Shown: piece by piece, positions 1 through 5,400 of the stretch
Layout of the letters: every line of letters starts with the position of its first letter
How positions within the stretch are numbered: position 1 is the first letter of the stretch
Source of the DNA: Rickettsiaceae bacterium
GTDB lineage: Bacteria; Pseudomonadota; Alphaproteobacteria; Rickettsiales; Rickettsiaceae
DNA: 10,239 bases
Assembly (NCBI GenBank): GCA_021741285.1
Contig: JAIOYD010000031.1
Span: 1-10,239, forward strand
Direction: 5' to 3'
Notes under the pieces: model-generated
The model's database searches: none
What the model saw: the letters and a program-made list of their open reading frames with translations, nothing else
What the model was told of the DNA's origin: nothing
Position numbers and translations under genes: made by a program

Positions 1-75
1 ATAATCAAACATTATTCCCTCTAGTAACAATGCTCATGACTATACATTAATTACTATTGCTTGAGAACGAATTAA

Positions 76-846
76 TTAAAGATTTTGATTATTTTGTTTT
101 ACAAAGTAATAATTACCTTCATCAGACAACTCTGAATTAAATTTATAGTCTAATTCATTAAAGGTTTTAATCTCCCCAAGGGTATCAATTTTATTTCTAA
201 TAATTTGCTCTACTGCTGCGCCTCTTGCACGCTTAGAATTAAAAGCAATATTTTTTATCACTCCGCTGCTGAGCTGTCTAAAATGAATATTGATCATTGG
301 GAATTCTAATAACTTCTTATCAATAGCTGCAGAATATTCATCTGAAGCCAAGTTTATTAAATACTTATTTTTGTGTATTTTAAGTTCATGATTTATTTTT
401 TTCGTAACTTTTTCTTTCCATAATTTATCTAATCCACCCGGCGCATTTTTAGCTAATTTTATTGACATTTCTAGCCTGTATGCACGTATCTTATCGAGTG
501 GTTTTAATAGCCCATAGAAACCAGAAATTATTCGTAAATGATCTTGAGAAAATGTTAATTCTCCAGAAGAAAATGTTTCTTTACCCATTTTAGCATATAC
601 GTCACCATTATAAGCCAATATAGCTTGCTTTGTAGGCAAAGATTCGAATAGTTGATACCTAGAGAAATTTAATTTGGCAAGTTCATCACTAATTTCCATG
701 ATTTTTTTTATTTCAGATTCAGATAAAGTTTTTAACTCTGTGAGAAGTTTTTTGGTCTCTTCAAGCTCCTCTGGTTCAGTAAAAAAAATGCTTGAATCTA
801 CAGGATCAAAATTCATTGATTTTGCCGGAGAAATAATACTAATCAC
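76..846 (-). CDS. yaaA: YaaA family peroxide-stress protein (UPF0246/DUF328)
   Basis: The 256-residue product has the usual length of this family and matches my memory of E. coli YaaA along its whole length. Recognisable blocks are ISPAKS near the N-terminus, QAILAYNGDVY, DHLRIISGFYGLLKPLD, YRLEM, NLASDEY and the basic KRARG near the C-terminus. In E. coli YaaA is a cytoplasmic protein that limits free iron during peroxide stress; the molecular activity is not settled. The start is GTG at 846-844. It overlaps the stop of the upstream yihY by 8 bp (839-846), so the two are probably co-transcribed and translationally coupled; no separate promoter is needed. The stop is TAA at 78-76. No sign of truncation or decay. 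Confidence 0.93.
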   Translation of the reverse strand: MISIISPAKSMNFDPVDSSIFFTEPEELEETKKLLTELKTLSESEIKKIMEISDELAKLNFSRYQLFESLPTKQAILAYNGDVYAKMGKETFSSGELTFSQDHLRIISGFYGLLKPLDKIRAYRLEMSIKLAKNAPGGLDKLWKEKVTKKINHELKIHKNKYLINLASDEYSAAIDKKLLEFPMINIHFRQLSSGVIKNIAFNSKRARGAAVEQIIRNKIDTLGEIKTFNELDYKFNSELSDEGNYYFVKQNNQNL

Positions 847-1666
847 TATTTTTGCTTCTCATCAGATAATTAAATTCTGCACCAATAATGAAAATCATAT
901 TTACTATATAAAAAAATACTAACGTAACGATGATACTACCTAGCGACCCATAAATTATGTTTAATTGATTGTAATATACAATGTATTTGGAAAGAAGAAA
1001 ACCACTTAAAACCCATAAAATAACAGTCAAAAAGGCTCCAGGTACTACTTCAAGAAATCTTAGGTGCGCATTAGGTATAATATAATACAATGAACATACA
1101 GCAAAAAATAACGATAGCACAACTACCCCATACCTAGCAAAATTAAGTACAGCTTTATAATCTTCAATAAAACTCATAAACTTAGGTATTTTTTCAAGTC
1201 CAATAGGAATAATAACTAAAAGAAGCATAGCAAAGGAAATAACCGAACTAATGATTAAAAATTGTGCAATACTAAGCAGCCTACGCAAGATGTAGTTTGG
1301 TGGAGCTGTTATTTCATATACCCTATTTAAAATTGTTCGCAAACACTCTACAAAAGAAGAAGAAGTCCATATAGTTCCTACGATTGCAAGCGTTAATAAA
1401 CCTTGTGGAGGAGCGGAGATTAACTCATTGATTCTTGTCTTAATTGACTCAGTTGAATGTTCAGGCATATTCTCTAGAACAAGCTCAACAAATTTTTCGC
1501 CAAGCTCCGAAGCACCAAGAAAACTAGTAAAAGCTAGAATAAAAATAAAAAATGGAAAAATTGATACCAACACCATAAACGACATATAACCTGAATGCTC
1601 GACCCCATCATGGTCGATCATCTTTACTACAGACATGTATAAATTATAAATCACTCTTTTCATCAT
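839..1666 (-). CDS. yihY: YihY/BrkB family inner-membrane protein
   Basis: A 275-residue polytopic membrane protein with about six hydrophobic segments. The family signature is visible near the C-terminus (YGSLGSIIVTLVFFYIV, then IIGAEFNYLMR), and an N-terminal DHDGVEHSGYMSFMVLVSIFPF block matches the conserved entry into the first membrane segment. Members are often labelled ribonuclease BN, a name that came from a misassignment; the true role is unknown and a transport or envelope role is usually assumed. Two adjacent ATG codons (1666 and 1663) can start the protein; only a weak AAGAAT purine stretch lies upstream, so the choice is open. The stop TAG (841-839) lies inside the start region of yaaA, indicating a two-gene operon. 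Confidence 0.9.
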   Translation of the reverse strand: MMKRVIYNLYMSVVKMIDHDGVEHSGYMSFMVLVSIFPFFIFILAFTSFLGASELGEKFVELVLENMPEHSTESIKTRINELISAPPQGLLTLAIVGTIWTSSSFVECLRTILNRVYEITAPPNYILRRLLSIAQFLIISSVISFAMLLLVIIPIGLEKIPKFMSFIEDYKAVLNFARYGVVVLSLFFAVCSLYYIIPNAHLRFLEVVPGAFLTVILWVLSGFLLSKYIVYYNQLNIIYGSLGSIIVTLVFFYIVNMIFIIGAEFNYLMRSKNSD

Positions 1667-1848
1667 ATGTAATAATTCTTAACTTAATTAGTTCTTTAAA
1701 ACCGGAAAATTATTGCAGTCCCATATGATGGCTAGCCCCTTATTTGCAGCAGATACTAAAATCATCGTAAATTTTATTTAGAACGCGATCTTGAAGTTCC
1801 GGTATGGTTATATAGTTCAACTCATACGACGCTACTTTAAAGGGAAAT
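1667..1848 (-). other. Intergenic gap with possible remnant of a frameshifted small gene
   Basis: This gap between parA and yihY has no annotated-quality gene. On the minus strand two short open frames look protein-like. One runs from a TTG at 1862 to the TAA at 1742-1740 (40 residues, including ELNYITIPELQDRVLNKIYD). The other runs from ATG 1765 to TAA 1690-1688 (25 residues, including SAANKGLAIIWDCNNF). They overlap in different frames, so a single frame slip would join them into one product of roughly 65 residues. Neither has a Shine-Dalgarno sequence, and I do not recognise either product. It could equally be chance open frame. No terminator with a U-tract is evident after parA or before yihY. 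Confidence 0.2.
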
Positions 1849-2547
1849 TTATACTTTTGCAACGGATCTTTTTATATCAATATTTGATGACTTATCTTTA
1901 TCTGTTTTTTCGGTATCAAACATCGCAAGAACCTCGCCCGACAATGCTCTTATTTCTTCGGCCGCTATAGAGTTTGGCGCACATTCTGTTACGGTTACCC
2001 CACTTAAGAAACAACTACTAAAAGCTACTCTGTTACCAAGTGAACAGTTAAATAACTCACCTGGTATTTTGGCAATTATTTCTTTTGTAAGTTTTGATTG
2101 TGGATTGTACCTATTCAATAAAATTTTTGCTGGTATTTTTTCGCTTTGAGCAAACTCAGTTGTAGAGCTCGTTGCCCACAAATCAGTAGGACTTGGTTGC
2201 ATAGGTATTATAATAAGATTAGATGCGCGAATAGCGGTCTTAGATTCAGTCTCCGTATGTGGCGGCGCATCAATAACCACATAATCAACATTGCCTCGCA
2301 AATTGCTTATAGCGCTCTCCACTCGCCAACCTGCACTAGTTACAAAATTCAATCCCGTATACCCAATACCAAATTTCTTTTCTCGCAAACTATGCCAATT
2401 TGTTAGGCTTCCTTGCGGATCAATATCAATAATAGCAACCCTTTTTCCTGTTTGGGCTAAAGACACGGCCAAGTGCGCAGCGATAGTAGTTTTATCAGCC
2501 CCACCTTTTTGCTGAGCTATTGTGATTACTTTCATATAGTATGCCAT
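1849..2547 (-). CDS. ParA/MinD-type P-loop ATPase with altered Walker A
   Basis: A 232-residue ParA-family ATPase of the small, DNA-binding-domain-free type common in Alphaproteobacteria. Visible motifs are the deviant Walker A QQKGGADKTT (residues 12-21), the IDIDPQGSLTNW switch region (about 40-51, D43) and Walker B DYVVIDAPP (88-96), followed by the IIPMQPSPTDLWA block. Such ATPases position DNA or protein cargo using ATP-dependent dimers; no ParB-like partner is visible here. The usual glycine before the catalytic lysine is Asp18 (codon GAT), while both signature lysines K14 and K19 remain. The family normally starts at MKVITIAQQKGG, which is Met5 here (ATG at 2535), so 2535 may be the real start; neither ATG has a Shine-Dalgarno. 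The charged tail after about residue 212 looks longer than usual. Confidence 0.88.
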   Translation of the reverse strand: MAYYMKVITIAQQKGGADKTTIAAHLAVSLAQTGKRVAIIDIDPQGSLTNWHSLREKKFGIGYTGLNFVTSAGWRVESAISNLRGNVDYVVIDAPPHTETESKTAIRASNLIIIPMQPSPTDLWATSSTTEFAQSEKIPAKILLNRYNPQSKLTKEIIAKIPGELFNCSLGNRVAFSSCFLSGVTVTECAPNSIAAEEIRALSGEVLAMFDTEKTDKDKSSNIDIKRSVAKV

Positions 2548-2563
2548 TTTTTAGTTTAATTGA

Positions 2564-2592
2564 ATTAAATATCAACTATGATACAGAGTCAA
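2564..2592 (-). promoter_or_regulatory. Predicted sigma70 promoter of parA
   Basis: On the minus strand TTGACT (complement of 2587-2592) and TTTAAT (complement of 2564-2569) are separated by exactly 17 bases, close to the sigma70 consensus. Transcription would begin near 2557, giving a leader of about 10 bases to the ATG at 2547 or about 22 bases to the ATG at 2535. The very short leader to 2547 slightly favours the 2535 start. This is a sequence match only. Confidence 0.55.
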
Positions 2593-2677
2593 TTAATGAA
2601 GTAGTTTGAGGATATTAGTAATTCCCGAATGTGCTACCTAGCCACAAAATAACTAATCAAATAACCTCTAATTCTTG

Positions 2678-2706
2678 TTGACAGAAATTAATCATGGTTT
2701 TAGTAT
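2678..2706 (+). promoter_or_regulatory. Predicted sigma70 promoter of the thiamine operon
   Basis: A perfect TTGACA at 2678-2683 is followed after 17 bases by TAGTAT at 2701-2706 (four of six consensus positions). Transcription would start near 2713, immediately before the outermost pairing of the TPP aptamer (from 2714), which is where a riboswitch promoter should lie. It is divergent from the parA promoter, about 85 bp away. Confidence 0.7.
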
Positions 2707-2719
2707 CCTCACACTAAGA

Positions 2720-2807
2720 TACCAGAGGTGCTTTGGGAATAAAACTTACCAAGGCTGAGATTATACTCTTATAACCTGCTCCAGGGTAATGCCTGCGAAG
2801 GGAGGTA
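2720..2807 (+). promoter_or_regulatory. TPP riboswitch aptamer (thi box)
   Basis: All conserved parts of the thiamine pyrophosphate aptamer are present in order. P1 pairs TACC (2720-2723) with GGTA (2804-2807) and may extend through CTAA (2714-2717) and TTAG (2811-2814). P2 pairs AGAG (2724-2727) with CTCT (2766-2769). P3 pairs CTTTGG (2731-2736) with CCAAGG (2749-2754), followed by the pyrimidine-sensing CTGAGA (2755-2760). The pyrophosphate-sensing half is AACCTG, then P5 CAGG (2782-2785) paired with CCTG (2792-2795), then GCGAAGGGA (2795-2803). TPP binding normally lowers expression of the downstream genes, here an MFS carrier, a SemiSWEET and thiamine pyrophosphokinase. The P5 pairs differ from the usual CTGG/CCAG yet remain complementary, which supports a functional RNA. 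Confidence 0.96.
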
Positions 2808-2883
2808 AAGTTAGAAACTAACTATTCAATTTTAGTACAGAATTGGAGTTTGTAGTAAGTTTCATTAGAACTAGGTAATTGAA

Positions 2884-3023
2884 GAAAACTAGGCTATAGT
2901 CGCAATAATCCTGAATTTAGTCCAGGATTACCTGGAATACCAAACTAAGTTTAGTATGACTTTATTTTAGAAGGATTTTTCTATCAAACCTAGATCAATG
3001 TGTTTTACTATAGTTTAGTTTTT
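2884..3023 (+). repeat. 140-bp imperfect palindrome in the riboswitch leader
   Basis: GAAAACTAGGCTATAGT (2884-2900) pairs with ACTATAGTTTAGTTTTT (3007-3023) over 17 positions with no mismatch if three G-U pairs are allowed. Past a four-base bulge (TTTT, 3003-3006) the pairing goes on: 2901-2904 with 2999-3002, then 2906 and 2908-2910 with 2993-2997 with two mismatches. Inside are smaller hairpins at 2907-2936, 2937-2957 and 2968-2983. It sits between the TPP aptamer and the terminator. It may be a leader RNA domain, or a palindromic mobile repeat of the size of Rickettsia palindromic elements; no copy-number evidence is available here. Confidence 0.55.
2907..2936 (+). promoter_or_regulatory. 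Two mutually exclusive hairpins in the leader
   Basis: AATCCTG (2907-2913) is perfectly complementary to CAGGATT (2923-2929), while TCCAGG (2921-2926) is perfectly complementary to CCTGGA (2931-2936). The two stems share 2923-2926, so only one can form. CCTGGA with the preceding TTA can also pair with the aptamer segment TCCAGGGTAA (2780-2789) with one bulged G. This makes it a candidate switching segment, though not proven. Confidence 0.4.
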
Positions 3024-3052
3024 AAAGATTGCTTTTAGGAGCATCTTTTTTT
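3024..3052 (+). terminator. Predicted intrinsic terminator in the TPP riboswitch leader
   Basis: AAAGAT-T-GCT (3024-3033) pairs with AGCATCTTT (3040-3048), nine pairs with one bulged T and a six-base loop, and is followed directly by a run of seven T (3046-3052). It ends about 45 bases before the ATG of the MFS gene, the expected place for a riboswitch-controlled attenuator. I did not find an obvious anti-terminator complementary to its 5' arm. The stem is AT-rich, so its strength is uncertain. Confidence 0.6.
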
Positions 3053-3096
3053 CTGACTCTGGTGTTTGTTCATTAGCAAATATTGGAGTTTTTTTT

Positions 3097-4344
3097 ATGA
3101 GATACAGCCCACGTAAAAGAGATATTATTATCCTTGTTGGTAATACAGTCGATCATTTCGATACTTCGCTTTATGTTTTTCTGGCCCCTATTATCGCGCC
3201 GATATTTTTTCCAAATACTGATAAACTACTTAGTTTAATAATGGCATATGGCATTTTAGCTACCTCAATTATCACAAAACCACTAGGAACATATCTATTC
3301 GGAATGATTGCACGGCTAAAAGGACCAGTCGTCGCCCTATCCACCTCCTTAATTGGAGTAGGAGTTTTTACTGTATTCCTAGGATTGCTACCTGGTCATG
3401 CCACCATGGGCTGGGTTGCACCGTTGATATTTGTTACTTTTCGCGTTTTAAGAGAAGTATTTGCTGCCGGCGAAACTAGTATTGCAAAGCTATATATTCT
3501 AGAAAACAAGATAGGAAAAGAAGCATTTAAGGGTTCTTACTTATATCAAGTATCAACTATGCTAGGTATTATTCTTGCCTCTCTTGCAGCAACTATTGTC
3601 CATTATATAGACATAACAGGTTCTTGGAGAATTTGTCATATTCTCGGAGGATTGGCTGCGATAATTGGCTATTTTTTGCGCCAAATAACTTTACCTAAAG
3701 AAAATAGAAACCTAAATAGTATATTTAAATTCTATGGCCTTGATGGATTAAGGATTTTGTGGAGTCATAAATTAAATTTACTAAGAATAGCGATCGTTAC
3801 AGGTTTTTCTCATATGACCTATCTGATTCCATTTGTAACGATGAATCATATGGTGCCAATGGTTACAAATATTGAAGAAAAAACTATGATTGCAGTAAAT
3901 AGTTTTATGCTTATTTTTGATATGGTATCAATTCCACTTATCGGAAAATTAGTGTCAGGTTATAAACCTAACCACGTAATGCAGATAGCAAGTACGATCC
4001 TTGCATTGTCAATCGTGCCATTATGGTATTTTATTGAAGATTCATCAATATATTACGTAACCTTTGTAAGGTTTTGGATAGTAATTTGGGGCGTAGTTTA
4101 CATGTGCCCATTGAATCTCTGGTGTAAAAACCAGGTAAGAGGTGAGGAAAAATATATGATAGTAGGTATGGGATCAACGTTTGGAGCGAGCACCATTGGT
4201 AAACTTACTCCATTTATATGTTTAATTATCGTACATTATACTGAATCATATTTACCTATCGCGCTATATATAATGATAGTGTTTTTATTGGCCGGAATAG
4301 TGATAAGGAGTAGTACGTTGCTGCCAGACAATATAGGGACGTAG
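3097..4344 (+). CDS. TPP-riboswitch-controlled MFS carrier, candidate thiamine importer
   Basis: A 415-residue MFS protein with about 12 membrane segments, closest in feel to the metabolite:H+ symporter (ProP-like) branch: DHFDTSLYVFLAPIIAPIFFP at the N-terminus and RVLREVFAAGETSIAKLYILEN, which matches the RxxQGxxxGGE block of that branch in degraded form. The loop 2-3 motif A is unusual, GTYLFGMIARLKGP, lacking the normal Asp and Arg pattern. The start ATG has a good Shine-Dalgarno, GGAG at 3085-3088, eight bases upstream. It is the first gene behind the TPP aptamer and terminator and lies before a SemiSWEET and thiamine pyrophosphokinase, so uptake of thiamine or a close relative is the likely job. 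The substrate is inferred from context alone. Location: inner membrane. Confidence 0.85.
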   Translation: MRYSPRKRDIIILVGNTVDHFDTSLYVFLAPIIAPIFFPNTDKLLSLIMAYGILATSIITKPLGTYLFGMIARLKGPVVALSTSLIGVGVFTVFLGLLPGHATMGWVAPLIFVTFRVLREVFAAGETSIAKLYILENKIGKEAFKGSYLYQVSTMLGIILASLAATIVHYIDITGSWRICHILGGLAAIIGYFLRQITLPKENRNLNSIFKFYGLDGLRILWSHKLNLLRIAIVTGFSHMTYLIPFVTMNHMVPMVTNIEEKTMIAVNSFMLIFDMVSIPLIGKLVSGYKPNHVMQIASTILALSIVPLWYFIEDSSIYYVTFVRFWIVIWGVVYMCPLNLWCKNQVRGEEKYMIVGMGSTFGASTIGKLTPFICLIIVHYTESYLPIALYIMIVFLLAGIVIRSSTLLPDNIGT

Positions 4345-4391
4345 TATAAAAACTCTATATTTTCATACTAAGAAATATTTTTATAGTAAAA

Positions 4392-4440
4392 GGGATTAAA
4401 TCCCAGCTCTTTGAACCTGATATTGTTAAAACAAATGGAG
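4392..4440 (+). promoter_or_regulatory. TPP-aptamer-like half element before the SemiSWEET gene
   Basis: The 101-bp gap after the MFS gene contains GGGAT (4392-4396) and ATCCC (4400-4404) forming a tight hairpin, then CTCTTTGAACCTGAT (4407-4421), which closely matches the most conserved 3' half of TPP riboswitches (canonical CTTTGAACCTGATCTGG), then TTG-loop-CAA in the place of P5 and GGAG (4437-4440), which is the Shine-Dalgarno of the next gene. The P3 arm and the CTGAGA pyrimidine sensor are absent. CTC and TTTG (4407-4413) can pair with CAAA and GAG (4432-4440) around a two-base bulge and would mask the Shine-Dalgarno. It may be a decayed or reduced thi box acting on translation, or coincidence. 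Confidence 0.4.
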
Positions 4441-4445
4441 AAAAT

Positions 4446-4718
4446 ATGATTTTTTTAGAGAATTTCTTTGGTACATTAGCACTTATTACGTCCATTATTG
4501 GGCTTATTCCCCAAATTTATAAATCGGCAAAAACTAGATCAACTTTTGATGTGTCTATGATCATGCTGATTAATTATCTCACCTGTTCTATATGTTGGAT
4601 CATTTATGGCTTATACCAAGGATCCTCATTTGTAGTATGGAGCAACATAGTGGGCTGTGTTACAAGTTTAATATCGATTATACAAAAATATTATTATGAC
4701 AAATACAGCATCTTATAA
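4446..4718 (+). CDS. SemiSWEET / PQ-loop small transporter
   Basis: A 90-residue protein with three membrane segments (roughly 7-25, 38-56 and 61-82), the exact size of a bacterial SemiSWEET, which works as a homodimer. The PQ-loop motif is GLIPQIYKSAKTRSTFDVS (residues 19-37, P22-Q23). Trp51 and Asn67, 16 apart, correspond to the pocket Trp/Asn pair I remember from characterised SemiSWEETs. Those proteins move sugars by facilitated diffusion. Here the gene sits between a TPP-regulated carrier and thiamine pyrophosphokinase and overlaps the latter by 23 bp, so a role in thiamine or precursor transport is plausible but unproven. GGAG at 4437-4440 lies five bases before the ATG. Confidence 0.9.
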   Translation: MIFLENFFGTLALITSIIGLIPQIYKSAKTRSTFDVSMIMLINYLTCSICWIIYGLYQGSSFVVWSNIVGCVTSLISIIQKYYYDKYSIL

Positions 4719-5370
4719 AGCTTTTTTTAAACAAATTGATCTCAAACAATATAAATCCGTTTTATGTTTACACGGAGATCTACCGAAAGCTAGTTTTTTT
4801 GGTGAAATAGATTTACCAATTATTGCTGCTGATGGAGCGGCAAATCTTCTTCTTAAAAGGGGCATAATACCAGAGGTAATTATTGGTGACTTAGATAGTA
4901 TAGATAAAGATCAATTCAAACAATTAAACCTAGTTCACGAGCCAAACCAAGCTTCTTCTGATTTTCAAAAATCTATTCATTATTTAAAAAAAAATAACTT
5001 ATTACCAAGTATAATATTAGGAATTAATGGGGGTTATATTGATCATATATTAAACAATATCAATATAATGCTTAGTACAAAATCAATATTTTTTGCTGCT
5101 CCGATCATAGGTTATGTTATAAAAGGTCAAGAACAACTAGTTTTAAACTTGCCAATAGATACAAAAATCTCTTTAATTGGGGCATCAAACGCAGAGGTTA
5201 CGACATCTGGCTTTAAATGGGAATTACATAATAATACTTTATCTTTTTGTGGGGTAAATTCTTGTTTTAACCGAACCGCAAGTAATAAAGTTACTATAAC
5301 AGTAAATAACGGAGCGTTACTAGCTTTGATCTATTTACAGAATATTGATGATGCTGGGAAATTGATCTAG
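4696..5370 (+). CDS. thiN: Thiamine pyrophosphokinase
   Basis: A 224-residue enzyme that transfers pyrophosphate from ATP to thiamine, giving TPP, in the cytoplasm. Motifs in order: AADGAAN (44-50), the metal-binding IGDLDS (63-68), SSDFQKS (87-93), GGYIDHILNN (112-121), and in the C-terminal thiamine-binding domain TTSGFKWEL (169-177) and the GVNSCFNR turn (186-193). Family members usually have QDxTDxxK and GGRxDH; here the first Asp is Ala86 and the Arg is Tyr114, while D46, D65, D67, D89, D116 and H117 remain. The ATG lies inside the SemiSWEET gene (23-bp overlap) and has no Shine-Dalgarno, pointing to coupled translation. With the TPP riboswitch upstream it completes a thiamine salvage route. 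Confidence 0.93.
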   Translation: MTNTASYKAFFKQIDLKQYKSVLCLHGDLPKASFFGEIDLPIIAADGAANLLLKRGIIPEVIIGDLDSIDKDQFKQLNLVHEPNQASSDFQKSIHYLKKNNLLPSIILGINGGYIDHILNNINIMLSTKSIFFAAPIIGYVIKGQEQLVLNLPIDTKISLIGASNAEVTTSGFKWELHNNTLSFCGVNSCFNRTASNKVTITVNNGALLALIYLQNIDDAGKLI

Positions 5371-5400
5371 ACTTATATTAGCTGGAGTAGTGATAAGAAA

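Noticed and set aside
674..922. Open frame on the plus strand across the yaaA/yihY junction
   Set aside because: It lies antisense to two well-supported overlapping genes, has no recognisable family features and no Shine-Dalgarno.
839..1666. Ribonuclease BN label for the YihY protein
   Set aside because: The protein is a polytopic membrane protein with the YihY signature; the RNase BN name came from a misassignment in the family.
2146..2515. Two plus-strand open frames antisense to parA
   Set aside because: They mirror the coding sequence of a clear ParA-family gene; their products are low-complexity and resemble nothing I know.
1849..2547. Plasmid origin or partition locus
   Set aside because: There is a ParA-type ATPase but no ParB-like gene, no iterons and no replication initiator; similar ParA genes are chromosomal in Alphaproteobacteria.
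4342..4388. Terminator after the MFS gene (TAGTAT/ATACTA and TATAAAAA/TTTTTATA inverted repeats)
   Set aside because: The stems are almost pure AT with long loops and no U-tract after the second arm, so they are not good intrinsic terminators; the following genes appear to share the transcript.
5371..5400. Bidirectional terminator between the convergent thiN and Adr-like genes
   Set aside because: The 30-bp gap shows no stem of useful length followed by T or A runs.
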